From: an uncultured Haliea sp.
GTDB taxonomy: Bacteria; Pseudomonadota; Gammaproteobacteria; Pseudomonadales; Halieaceae
DNA: 64,000 bases
Reading direction: 5' to 3'
NCBI GenBank assembly: GCA_913061145.1
Contig: CAJXUQ010000007.1
Coordinates: forward strand, 62,001-126,000
Each line of letters opens with the position of its first letter. The first letter of the stretch is position 1. Shown one piece after another: positions 29,692-37,816 of the stretch. The notes beneath the pieces were generated by a model. It searched no databases and was not told the DNA's origin. It saw only the letters and a list, made by a program, of their open reading frames with translations. The position numbers and the translations under genes were made by a program.

Positions 29692-29783
29692 CTACTCCCA
29701 CTCGATTGTAAATAGGCCATTTTTATCCTTTATATTCAATGGCTTGTTTTCCCGCTAAACGGTAATACCATGGAAAATACCAT
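29692..29783 (-). repeat. Attachment-site-like repeat 1 (left edge of the guaA islands)
   Basis: On the minus strand, read from the inside out, it holds two ATACCAT boxes 12 bp apart (29765 and 29777), about 50 conserved bases, and then codons reading GLFTIEWE-stop, which match the last four residues of GuaA (IEWE). The copy at 33881-33971 is about 85% identical over the same length. The core CTACTCCCACTC is shared exactly with the end of intact guaA. It is read as the left junction left by site-specific integration into the guaA 3' end. Confidence 0.75.
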
Positions 29784-29855
29784 GCTAAGAAATTTCTGCT
29801 AATCGAGAGAAATTTTTTCATAGCGGCATTACATCCATTCCCGCTTCAGGTACAT

Positions 29856-30131
29856 CTACGCAGCCTTCATCTTCACCGTTTTTCCAATCCGAGCCAGCAT
29901 ATTGACCAGTTTGTCGATGGTAAACTTGTCAATCTTGCCGCGCATCAAATCACTGACTCTCGGCTGGTAAACACCAAACACCTCTGCAGCTTCTTTCTGG
30001 CCGAGCCCTGCATCCTCAATATACTGACGCAGTGTGATCATCAATTCTGAACGAATCTTCAGATTCTGCGCCATCGCCGGGTCATCCTCCAGCGCCTCAA
30101 ATACATTGCGATAACCTTTTGAAATCGTCAT
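29856..30131 (-). CDS. HigA-type antitoxin, XRE helix-turn-helix
   Basis: A 91-residue DNA-binding antitoxin. The helix-turn-helix lies at about residues 42-66 (GLGQKEAAEVFGVYQPRVSD), followed by KFTIDKLVNMLARIGKTV, a common HigA/XRE-antitoxin ending. Its start overlaps the toxin's end by 4 bases (30128-30131). The toxin-first order is the HigBA arrangement. The antitoxin would neutralise the toxin and repress the AT-rich promoter ahead of it. It lies just inside the left attachment-like repeat. Confidence 0.9.
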   Translation of the reverse strand: MTISKGYRNVFEALEDDPAMAQNLKIRSELMITLRQYIEDAGLGQKEAAEVFGVYQPRVSDLMRGKIDKFTIDKLVNMLARIGKTVKMKAA

Positions 30132-30460
30132 TGCTGTTTCCTCTGTTCTGCCAACGCCTTGTACCTGGTTTTCGCCAGTTCTATATCCGCCTTGCGTGTT
30201 TTCTGCGTCTTCTTTTGAAACGCATGCAATACGTAAACTGCCTCTTCAAATCGAGCGACATAGATCACCCGGTAAATACCGTCCTTGTCCTTGATCCGGA
30301 TTTCAACTGCCCCTGTACCAACGGTATTCATTGGCTTCCAGTCACTTGGCTGCAACCCGATCTGGACATTACTGAGTTCAAAGCCCGCTTCCCGACGTGC
30401 ACCTGCCGGAAATTGCCTGAGATCATCCAATGAACTGCCCACAAAGCGCACGTCTTTCAT
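30128..30460 (-). CDS. HigB/Gp49-family toxin (RelE superfamily)
   Basis: A 110-residue protein of the phage Gp49-like/HigB family: RFVGSSLDDLRQFPAGARRE at the start, then EIRIKDKDGIYRVIYVARF and the hallmark VLHAFQKKTQKTRKADIELA. Such toxins cleave mRNA on the ribosome. The upstream 60 bp (about 30461-30515) are unusually AT-rich with a TATAAT (30468-30473) close to the start codon, and should hold the autoregulated promoter. Paired with the antitoxin 29856-30131 by a 4-base overlap. The pair may stabilise the island. Confidence 0.9.
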   Translation of the reverse strand: MKDVRFVGSSLDDLRQFPAGARREAGFELSNVQIGLQPSDWKPMNTVGTGAVEIRIKDKDGIYRVIYVARFEEAVYVLHAFQKKTQKTRKADIELAKTRYKALAEQRKQQ

Positions 30461-30627
30461 AACGACAATTATACAATATTTTATATGTATATCACGTTTT
30501 ATATATTATAGTATGGCAGGTCGGACGCCGGGTAAGATGTGCTCGATCACCGATACCATGAACGGTTCAACATGCATGGCATGGTACCGGATCACTGAAT
30601 CGTCACCAGTTTGCTAGTTTTCCGTCT

Positions 30628-30735
30628 GGTTTGCGTATTCCAGACCAAGTCTGCCACTGATTCCAGACGAAGCCTGCCACCCATTCCACGCGAATGCTGC
30701 CACTGATTCCACGGCAAAGCTGCCACCCTGGCAGC
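30628..30735 (+). repeat. Five imperfect 23-bp tandem repeats at an IS21-type end
   Basis: Units begin at 30628, 30651, 30674, 30697 and 30720, the middle ones reading CTGCCACNNATTCCA followed by a variable 8 bases. They are contiguous, without spacers. They sit just upstream of an IstB fragment, and IS21-family ends carry multiple short repeats that bind the transposase, so this is probably a remnant of such an end. The repeat period is seen directly; the IS21 link is inferred. Confidence 0.65.
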
Positions 30736-30776
30736 GCGCCTGAGAGTACACCCGTGAGCCAACCGACGCGGGATAA

Positions 30777-31295
30777 CTAACCGGTATTCTGGCCCCTTCC
30801 AACCGGAGGGGATCAGATTGGTGGGCGAAGAAGCACCTCAACATTCTGATCACGGGACTGACCGGTGTCGGTAAAACCTGGTTGGCCTGCGCTTTGGCAC
30901 ACAAGGCCTGCCGGGAGGGGTACACGGTCATGTACTTGCGCTTAACCCTGCTGTTGCGAGACCTGATGATCGCCAAGGGCGACGGGCGCTATCCGAAGCT
31001 GCTGGCCACGCTCGCCAAAGTCGATGTGCTGCTCTTGGATGATTGGGGCTTGATGAAGATGAACGCCGAGAACCGGCGTGACCTGCTGGAAGTGCTGGAG
31101 GACCGCCACGGCAGGCGTTCGACCATCGCGACCAGCCAGCTGCCCATCGAGGAGTGGCACGCTGTGATCGGTGATCCGACACTCGCTGACGCCATCCTGG
31201 ACCGGCTGGCTCACAACGCCTACAAGATCAATCTCAGGGGAGAGTCCATGCGAAAACGCCAGGCCAAGTTGACGAGCACCACCGGTTCCGAGTAA
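30777..31295 (+). pseudogene. IstB-like transposition helper ATPase, truncated
   Basis: The frame runs from just after a stop at 30774-30776 to 31295. It encodes the AAA+ core of IS21-family IstB: HLNILITGLTGVGKTWLACA (Walker A), VDVLLLDDWGLMKM (Walker B), ATSQLPIEEWHAVIGDPTLA (sensor), DAILDRLAHNAYKINLRGES. The N-terminal domain of about 90 residues that normally precedes Walker A is missing; instead there is an unrelated lead-in (NRRGSDWWAKK). No istA transposase gene is present. So this is a remnant from an internal deletion that joined an IS end to the helper gene. Confidence 0.8.
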
Positions 31296-31381
31296 CAATG
31301 CAACCCCCGCTTTATACTCGCAATGACTTTGACTTGACCGTCACGGAGTTCGCAGACCTCAATATCGATAACAAATGTTCA

Positions 31382-32264
31382 TTATTTCGGCCCGGTATGG
31401 GTAACACCCAAGGCCTCCAGTCGGCTGGTTAACAGCGCAATGGCTTTGGCATAGCGTTGAGACAACGATGCGGCCTGGGCCTCGGGTAAGTCACGAAGGC
31501 GCTCAGGGTCAGTATTGTCCAGCAGATCGCAAAGCTTCACTTGCATTGCACCTATAGTCCCCTGCTCCGCCAACCACTCGATACGTTGCGCGGTCATCAT
31601 CCGGATTTTTGGTCAGCGCACTGACGATGTCAATGGTTTCGTCCGAGTAACCCCGTTGGTGCAGGTCATCTGCGGTGATACCGCAATCTTCCATCACGTC
31701 GTGCAACAGGGCGGCGTGGCGGACATCCTCTCCCGCATCGGGAAACAGCGCCTGCAAGCGCATATGTACACGCAGCGGATGCTGGGCATAAGCGTGGCCA
31801 GCCTTGTCGGTTTGCCCGGCATGCAGTTTGATGATCCAGGAAACCGTGTCATGTACGCGCCGCTCTCTTGCCCAGCGATCCCATGTCTCATCCGTGACCT
31901 TGTCGTCATCAAAAATGCCACAGACATCGAGTGTATAAATCTGGCCGGCAAGATCCGCATGGAAGTCCTCGTCGACGCCGGGTAGGCCGTTGCCCTCGGT
32001 ATCGGTGACACACTGGGTCAGCAACAATAATTCATCCCAGAATACCAACTCGACGGGGGGTTCTCCCCAGACGTGCTCCATCGCTTCGCTCAAGGATTCA
32101 ACCTTCTGCGGACGACGTTCTTCTGGGCCAGGAATAAGGTAATGCAATTCCGTAGCCCAGTAGTGATTAACGCAATACCGTACAATTGCCTTGATCGCCG
32201 CCCATTCCTCGATGGAGGCATCGACGGCGGCGAAGGCATAGTCTGTGCGTTCAATGGTGATCAT
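31382..32264 (-). pseudogene. HD-domain (SpoT-like hydrolase fold) gene with a frameshift
   Basis: Two overlapping frames form one protein. The first (start 32264) has about 130 unrecognised residues, then an HD domain: HAYAQHPLRVHMRLQALFPD, HAALLHDVMEDCGITADDL, IDIVSALTKNPDDDR. The second continues in another frame from about 31600: AQRIEWLAEQGTIGAMQVKL, DLLDNTDPERLRDLP, to a stop at 31382. The junction falls at DDR, where family members usually read DDRTYAQRI; a net loss of 3n+2 bases between two CGC triplets would explain it. The His, HD and Asp residues remain. As written it is broken; a sequencing error cannot be excluded. Confidence 0.75.
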
Positions 32265-32284
32265 AGCCCTGGCTTAAGACACAC

Positions 32285-33493
32285 TTACTGTTTGATGGAG
32301 AGGCTTTCAGCTCTTTTCATGGCACTCTGACCGCGCGACTTGTCGCTGAAATAGGCCTTGAGTAGTGCATCAACCTCATCAAAGGTAGTGAGAGATAATG
32401 CCTGGTTTGCCGTGACAGCTTGCTCCAAGATTTTATTGGCCTTTTGCAGCTGTTCCAGCGCGTACTCGTAATACTCAATCTGACGTCTGACGCGCTTGCT
32501 ATCGCCATGGATATCCCGATGCGCGTGGGCCAGATTCAGCCCCATATCCGCGGCCGTAATATACAGTTCGAGCCAATCGGATTCCTTGGCTAAGACCTGC
32601 CTGTTCTCTGCTTTCACCATATTGCTAATCGCTTCACGGGCATCGGGCTTATCGTTATAGGTGAGCCAGTTCCGGTAGGCTGTATCGCGAACCAGCTTCA
32701 AATGACCCGCATCATCAATCTTGAAGTTCAATTTATCCGGATTAATCCGTTCATCGGCAATTCTCCCTTCTTCAGGCCTGAATTTCAGCACCAGCAGCTG
32801 CTTTGAATGCTGGTTGGCGTTGGGAAAATCAGGGCATATTTGCTTAACCTTAGGAATAATGGTGTTCTTTAAATACGCGGCAGGATTGGCAGCCAGCAGC
32901 GAGCTTTTTACCTGGTCATTCTCGTATTCAGCAATCACGCTGACATACGCGTGTTGGCACCAGGCTTTGCCGGCTGAATAGAAATGAGAGTGTGTAACCA
33001 GCCCCGGCGCTCTGTGGAGAACGTAATCAGTAAATTCTGGGTAGTCGTCGACCGATTTTTTATCCCGGCTCATAGCAGCGGGTTTCAGCTTTGGCTGATC
33101 CTTGGCACCGCACAGTACCGGCAGATCATCCCACTTGCCGCTACTAAAGTCACCGTAGACCGGAAAGAGATCGTCCCATGACACCATCTTGCGCTGGTCC
33201 CGGTCATACCAAGAATTGTGTCCCTTTAAGCCCATGTAAGGCGCATCACCAGCGAGCTGACGATACTCCTCGGCAGTGAAGTTGTGGTTATCCTGGGATT
33301 GATAGGCTTTGTAGCTAATCACCCCCGGTAGCCTGGAACAGGACGGCCGCTTATCCCGATCAAGGTACTGCTTGAACGAGATAACAAAGACATTGCCGTA
33401 TTCGGTGGTGATGATGTCCTGTGCATGTGCCGAAGAAATTCCCATTGCTGCAACCATAAGGATCAACCGAAGCGGCCCATACCAACGAAACAT
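32285..33493 (-). CDS. Secreted hypothetical protein
   Basis: A 402-residue exported protein. ATG 33493 with an AAGGGA site gives a signal peptide ending AMGISSAHAQ near residue 25. The mature part starts DIITTEYGNVFVISFKQYLD and contains scattered cysteines (RPSCSRLPG, PVLCGAKDQ, GKAWCQHAYV, VKQICPDFP). Several His/Tyr-rich stretches (VTHSHFYSAGKAWCQHAY) could be metal or cofactor ligands. The C-terminal third is helical, with KANKILEQAVTANQALS. No known family was recognised. It lies 20 bp from the frameshifted HD gene, same strand, inside the first island segment. Confidence 0.7.
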   Translation of the reverse strand: MFRWYGPLRLILMVAAMGISSAHAQDIITTEYGNVFVISFKQYLDRDKRPSCSRLPGVISYKAYQSQDNHNFTAEEYRQLAGDAPYMGLKGHNSWYDRDQRKMVSWDDLFPVYGDFSSGKWDDLPVLCGAKDQPKLKPAAMSRDKKSVDDYPEFTDYVLHRAPGLVTHSHFYSAGKAWCQHAYVSVIAEYENDQVKSSLLAANPAAYLKNTIIPKVKQICPDFPNANQHSKQLLVLKFRPEEGRIADERINPDKLNFKIDDAGHLKLVRDTAYRNWLTYNDKPDAREAISNMVKAENRQVLAKESDWLELYITAADMGLNLAHAHRDIHGDSKRVRRQIEYYEYALEQLQKANKILEQAVTANQALSLTTFDEVDALLKAYFSDKSRGQSAMKRAESLSIKQ

Positions 33494-33880
33494 CGCAGAG
33501 TCCCTTGTCCTGGTTAATGGATAGGATGGATTCCCTCTCCGGCCTGAGGGTAACTGCCAGCCATAAACCTTCACCTACCTTAAACCGATATCATAACCGC
33601 ATGGAGGGAAGACCGAGCCATTGGGCCCATGAAACCGTCAGGTTTAGACAAAATGCTAGAGCTTCGCCAGTCGTGCGGTGAAATCCATCGGGCTTCAATC
33701 TAAAAAGGAAGTGTCTGCTCAGAACGGTGGCGCTGGTAACGACCAGCGCCCTCGTCCTGGGCGGCCACCGGATGGGGCATAATACACACCCTAAAACCAA
33801 TAGCTTACCGCTCAACTGCGGAATCTCGAAGCGTCAGCTATGATGCCCGACAGTGCCAGACGTTGCCTGCCAATGCCGGT
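33494..33880 (+). other. Intergenic stretch with a hairpin, no gene supported
   Basis: About 390 bp upstream of the secreted hypothetical gene. Short frames here show no family features. The only notable structure is the hairpin at 33729-33750. The gene's promoter should lie in this stretch. Confidence 0.5.
33729..33750. repeat. Perfect 9-bp inverted repeat
   Basis: GGCGCTGGT and ACCAGCGCC are separated by AACG. No T-run follows on either strand, so it is not a normal terminator. It could be a protein site or a hairpin at the end of a lost element. Confidence 0.7.
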
Positions 33881-33971
33881 CACTCCCACTCAATTATCAA
33901 TAAGCCTTTTTTATCTTTTATATTCAATGGCTTATTTTCCTGCTAAACGGAAATACCATGAAAAATACCAT
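33881..33971 (-). repeat. Attachment-site-like repeat 2
   Basis: Same layout as the copy at 29692: core TCACTCCCACTCAAT, which read on the minus strand gives IIEWE-stop. A 60-base conserved stretch follows (with TATATTCAATGGCTT) and two ATACCAT boxes at 33953 and 33965. About 85% identical to repeat 1. The core flank TCACTCCC matches the one at 38889, so these two are the likely pair bounding one island of about 5 kb. Confidence 0.75.
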
Positions 33972-34256
33972 GCTCAGAAAATCCTTCAAAATGCTCGCAA
34001 TGCGCCGATTGAACGCTTCCGCACAACACCCTTAGCCACTTTCTGAGTTTTCATTTCCAAGTGCATGCCCTCCTGCTCCTGAAGGACATATCGACGAAGG
34101 GTGGTCGTGCCTGGTTTCAATAGTTAGCGACGTTCATGTCAGGTTAACCAAACCGATCCGCGCCTGGACCGACGTGCTAACGCGTTTTTTATTCACAACC
34201 TACCTCTTTCTGGATGGGTGGCTTTCATTTGCCCCGGCAGACCCCGCATCACCTTT

Positions 34257-34725
34257 CTACAATCCTGGATGATCAAAATACTCCGTATATTGATCCAATG
34301 TTCTGACGATATGCGGCAGACCCTGCGGTGATGCCGGTTCGTCCTTCATCCGGGCGGCGCCTGCCAGCAATTCCCCAATAAATACATGCAGTGTGGCATC
34401 GGCGGCGGGTTCCAGCTTGCAGTTGGCGATCATGTACGCGATCTGTGTATTGATTTCACTACTCAGCTTGCCGGCCTCGGCGGGCGTCATCGAATCGTTG
34501 TGGTAGGCGGGAACAGCCTGCAGCACGGCATCATTGATACGCTGCATACTCTGACGCAATGGCATATCTGTTTGCCATTTTTTGCCATGATCCAGGCTCA
34601 ATTTTGACGCCTCGGGCGCCTGGTGCGCGTGCTGATCGTGCTGGTGACCCCGCCAGCACACCGGCGGCCATAGAAGTACACACAACGCCGAGTGCGAGTG
34701 ACACCGCGCGGGTTAATTTCATCAT
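34257..34725 (-). pseudogene. Small periplasmic protein gene with a frameshift after the signal peptide
   Basis: ATG 34725 is preceded by an excellent AGGAGG and starts a signal peptide (MMKLTRAVSLALGVVCTSMA). The frame then runs wrong after GVLAG. The mature part continues in another frame as GHQHDQHAHQAPEASKLSLD, then GKKWQTDMPLRQSMQRINDA, AGKLSSEINTQIAYMIANCK, to 34257. The shift falls in a GGGG run near 34650. The mature part resembles small His-rich periplasmic proteins often found beside metal-resistance genes. It is the last gene of the TetR-controlled exporter operon. A one-base sequencing error in the G run is a simple alternative to a true pseudogene. Confidence 0.7.
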
Positions 34726-34753
34726 TGACTGCCTCCTGTCTGTTATAACGTGG

Positions 34754-35461
34754 TTATTGAAATGCCCTGCCTTCACCCGCTTCCTCATGGGTCACGCCAT
34801 CGCGGATGTGATAGATGCGCTTGAAGGTGGGGATGATCTTTTCATCATGGGTCACAACGATGACCGCGGTTTCAAACCGCCGAGCCATGTCGTTCAGAAT
34901 CCGTATCACCGTGAGTGCCCGCTCGCTATCCAGCGGGGCAGTCGGCTCGTCGGCGAGGATCACCGGCGGGCGGTTCACGAGGCCGCGGGCAATGGCGACG
35001 CGCTGCTGCTCCCCACCGGAGAGTTGCGACGGCATGGCCCTGGCGCGGTGTTCGATATCCAGCGCCTTCAACAATTCGTTGGCCCGCTTGCGTGCCTCGG
35101 CGTTTGGTACGCCGGCCAGCATGGGTAACAGGGCGACGTTGTCGGTGACATCCAGAAATGGAATCAGATACGGCGCCTGAAACACGAAGCCGATGCGGTC
35201 GCGACGCAAGGCGCGCAGGTCTGGAATCCTCCAACCCTTGTCATAGATCACCTGATCACCCAGCACCATGCGTCCGGCGGTAGGTTCGATCACCGCCCCC
35301 AGGCACTTGAGCAGCGTAGTCTTGCCGGAGCCGGAAGGACCGATCAAGCCGACGACCTCGCCGGGAGCGACGTGCATATTGACGCTCTTGAGCGCGTCAA
35401 CCGCGGTGTCGCCCGTGCCATAGCGCTTTCCCACCCCCTCAATGAGAATACCCTTACCCAT
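34754..35461 (-). CDS. ABC exporter ATP-binding protein (LolD/MacB class), second system
   Basis: A 235-residue ATPase: Walker A GPSGSGKTT, signature [14 protein letters not shown], Walker B VILADEPTAPLD, switch VTHDEKI. ATG 35461 is 4 bases past the permease stop, with a purine-rich GGGG stretch ahead; an upstream extension of 25 codons overlaps the permease and is not family-like. It powers the FtsX permease 35466-36668. The order TetR-adaptor-permease-ATPase is that of DevBCA-like exporters. Only about 30 bp separate it from the small periplasmic gene downstream. Confidence 0.92.
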   Translation of the reverse strand: MGKGILIEGVGKRYGTGDTAVDALKSVNMHVAPGEVVGLIGPSGSGKTTLLKCLGAVIEPTAGRMVLGDQVIYDKGWRIPDLRALRRDRIGFVFQAPYLIPFLDVTDNVALLPMLAGVPNAEARKRANELLKALDIEHRARAMPSQLSGGEQQRVAIARGLVNRPPVILADEPTAPLDSERALTVIRILNDMARRFETAVIVVTHDEKIIPTFKRIYHIRDGVTHEEAGEGRAFQ

Positions 35462-35465
35462 CCCG

Positions 35466-36668
35466 TCAGCCCCCGATCGCTTCGGCCGGGTCAACCTTGA
35501 GTGCCATGCGGATGGCGATGAGGCTGGCCAGCACACAGATCATGAGCACCGCGAAGAAGCCCGCAACCGTGTCGAGTGGCATGAGTAAGACGTACTTGGG
35601 GAAAAGCGGCGCGGCAAAGGTCGCGGTGATCTTGCCAACGACGAAGCCAATCACACCCAGGGCGATGGCCTGCTGCATGATCATCGCCGCGATGGTGCGG
35701 TTGCGCGTACCGATGAGCTTGAGCACCGCGATCTCGCGGATCTTATCCATGGTCAGCGTATAGATGATAAAAGCGACGATCGCCGCACTGACGATGGCGA
35801 GAATCACCAGAAACATACCGATCTGCTTGGATGAGGTGGCGATCAGCTTGCCGATCAGGATCTCTTCCATCTGTGAGCGGGTATAAGCGGTCAACCGTTG
35901 CCAGCGCCGAATGGGCCGCGCGATCTCTTCGGCACTGTAGCCTGGTCTGATACGCACCAGTACCGCATTGACATAGGGATTGTTGCTCTGGGAAGCGATT
36001 ACCGCATCGAGTAGTCCAGGCACGCCGGGACGGTTGAGTGATGGATTCTCAGCGGTACGCCTGCGCTGTTGCAGGACGGCGTCGTTGTCCTTCAGGAATT
36101 GCGCCTCCTGGGCGTCTTTCAGTGGAATGAACACCATCGGATCACCGCTGGAGGAGACCATGCGCCGAGTGAGCCCGACTACGGTGTAATGGTTGCGGCG
36201 CACCTGGATACGCTCTCCGAGCCTGAAACCGGCGGCGATATCGGCCACCGCTTCGTAGTGGCTGCGGGTGATCTGCCGCCCGGCCACGAGATAGGGAGGC
36301 CAACCCGGCTTTCCGGGCGATCCTGCAACAACTCCGACCACCATGGCGCGCACATCGCGCCTGCCCTGGCGCACCTGCATGGTGAGATAGGTCACGTTGG
36401 CGGCTTCTGCCACGCCAGGCATGGCGAGAATGCTGCGGTAGAGATCGTCATTGATACTGGACGATTCGGCGTAAGGCCCCAGGGTATCTTGCTGCACCAC
36501 CCACAGATCCGCGCCGCTGTTGTCGAGCAGCGCCTTGCCGTCGTCCACCATGCCCCGGTAGACGCCAGCCATGGTCAAAGTCACACCGATCAGCAGCCCC
36601 AGGCCGATGCCGGTGAAAACGAACTTGCCCCAGGCATTGAGAATGTCTCGACCGGCGAGACTGATCAT
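35466..36668 (-). CDS. FtsX-family ABC permease (DevC/MacB-like)
   Basis: A 400-residue inner-membrane permease. It has one N-terminal helix (about residues 15-37, FVFTGIGLGLLIGVTLTMAG), a long extracytoplasmic MacB-type domain (about 40-265) and three C-terminal helices. The cytoplasmic turn carries KIREIAVLKLIGTRNRT, the FtsX coupling motif. Its start overlaps the adaptor stop by 4 bases (36665-36668). It differs from the double-FtsX permease at 1117-3480, so this is a separate system. The substrate is unknown. Confidence 0.9.
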   Translation of the reverse strand: MISLAGRDILNAWGKFVFTGIGLGLLIGVTLTMAGVYRGMVDDGKALLDNSGADLWVVQQDTLGPYAESSSINDDLYRSILAMPGVAEAANVTYLTMQVRQGRRDVRAMVVGVVAGSPGKPGWPPYLVAGRQITRSHYEAVADIAAGFRLGERIQVRRNHYTVVGLTRRMVSSSGDPMVFIPLKDAQEAQFLKDNDAVLQQRRRTAENPSLNRPGVPGLLDAVIASQSNNPYVNAVLVRIRPGYSAEEIARPIRRWQRLTAYTRSQMEEILIGKLIATSSKQIGMFLVILAIVSAAIVAFIIYTLTMDKIREIAVLKLIGTRNRTIAAMIMQQAIALGVIGFVVGKITATFAAPLFPKYVLLMPLDTVAGFFAVLMICVLASLIAIRMALKVDPAEAIGG

Positions 36669-37816
36669 TTTGCTACCCTAGGGAGTTGCTCGACGATGTG
36701 GAGACGGCTGCGTTTGCTCAATGCCTTTTCGCTATAGACCACCACTCGGTCACCGATATCGACACCATCAAGTATCTGTACCTGACCGTCGAGATCACCT
36801 GTGCCGAGTTTCACAGCAACGAAACGCAACCCTTCGTCCTGCACATGCCACATACCCAGTTGGTCTTCCACTTCGCGTATGGCGGCGTTAGACACGACCG
36901 GCATGGCAGGCAGTTCGGGCAAGCTAACGGTCACCTCTGCCAGTTCACCAATGGGTGGAAGGGGATCGGGCAGGTCATCAAACACAATCTTGGCGAGTAT
37001 CTCTTCCGTCACGGCGTCGGCGAGCGGCTCCACCCGCAATACCCTGCCTTTCAGGCTCTGCCCGTTGCGCGAGCGCAGGGCAATCCTGGCTCGCAACCCC
37101 GCAGCCAGACCTGTGGCGCTGATCTGATCGAAACGTACATGAATCCACAGGCTCTGAGGGTCGATAACATCCACCACGGATTGGCCCGCCACAACCGTAC
37201 TGCCGGGATCCGCGTTACGCGCCACCACCAATCCATCCACCGGGGAGACCAGACGCATGTTGTTTCTCTGGGCAACGACTGCCGCGCCATCGGCCCGCAC
37301 GCGCACAAGTTCTTCCTTCGCGGCTGCCAGTGCTGCATTGGCAATCTTCAAATCCTGTTTTTTGGTATCTACTGTCTCTTCGCTCGTGGTACGCGCAGCC
37401 AGCAGTTGCTCGTAGCGCTTTGCCTGGCTTTGTGCATAGGCCTGGCGCGCTTGGGCTTCGCGCAGAGCGGCCTCTGCGCGTTTAAGTGCCGCCTCCTGTG
37501 CATAAATCCTGTCATCCAAATCTATGGGGTCCATTTCCCCGAGCAGTTGCCCGGCCTGTACCCGGTAACCGACATGCACATCCAGTTTTTTTACCCGCCC
37601 GGCGAAGGTCGGACCGATGCGATAGGTAAAGCGTGCCTCAACGGTGCCGACGCCAAACAGGGAGGGACTGATGGGCCTGGCCTCCACGGTGGAGACGGTC
37701 ACCGCCACCGGCGCCAGTGGGCCGGAACGCAGTGCAACGTAAACGAACAGCGCCAGCAACGGTAAGACAACACCGAGAAGCGCCAGGGTACGGCTCTGGA
37801 GGGGAATGATCTTCAT
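36665..37816 (-). CDS. HlyD/RND-type periplasmic adaptor
   Basis: A 383-residue membrane-fusion protein. An N-terminal helix (about residues 10-30, LALLGVVLPLLALFVYVALR) is followed by the first lipoyl half (GPTFAGRVKKLDVHVGYRVQ), a coiled coil of about 80 residues and the second lipoyl half (NMRLVSPVDGLVVARNADPG). The beta-barrel and C-terminal domains complete the chain. It overlaps the TetR gene upstream and the permease downstream by 4 bases each, a tightly coupled operon. It would bridge the ABC pump to an outer-membrane channel. Confidence 0.9.
   Translation of the reverse strand: MKIIPLQSRTLALLGVVLPLLALFVYVALRSGPLAPVAVTVSTVEARPISPSLFGVGTVEARFTYRIGPTFAGRVKKLDVHVGYRVQAGQLLGEMDPIDLDDRIYAQEAALKRAEAALREAQARQAYAQSQAKRYEQLLAARTTSEETVDTKKQDLKIANAALAAAKEELVRVRADGAAVVAQRNNMRLVSPVDGLVVARNADPGSTVVAGQSVVDVIDPQSLWIHVRFDQISATGLAAGLRARIALRSRNGQSLKGRVLRVEPLADAVTEEILAKIVFDDLPDPLPPIGELAEVTVSLPELPAMPVVSNAAIREVEDQLGMWHVQDEGLRFVAVKLGTGDLDGQVQILDGVDIGDRVVVYSEKALSKRSRLHIVEQLPRVAK

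Noticed and set aside
29433..29720. Reverse-strand open frame across the left attachment core
   Set aside because: It starts in the attachment repeat and is antisense to the lipoprotein end; the conserved sequence there is explained by the guaA-like core.
30628..30735. CRISPR array
   Set aside because: The 23-bp units are contiguous with no spacers, vary between copies and lie at an IS21-type remnant; no cas genes are present.
33840..34046. Small open frame over attachment repeat 2 (reading MAYFPAKRKYHEKYHAQK)
   Set aside because: Considered as an integrase start, but the homologous frame in repeat 1 hits a stop after eight codons, and no recombinase sequence follows.
36686..37765. A 359-codon open frame opposite the island adaptor gene
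   Set aside because: Mirror frame of a well-supported HlyD-type gene.
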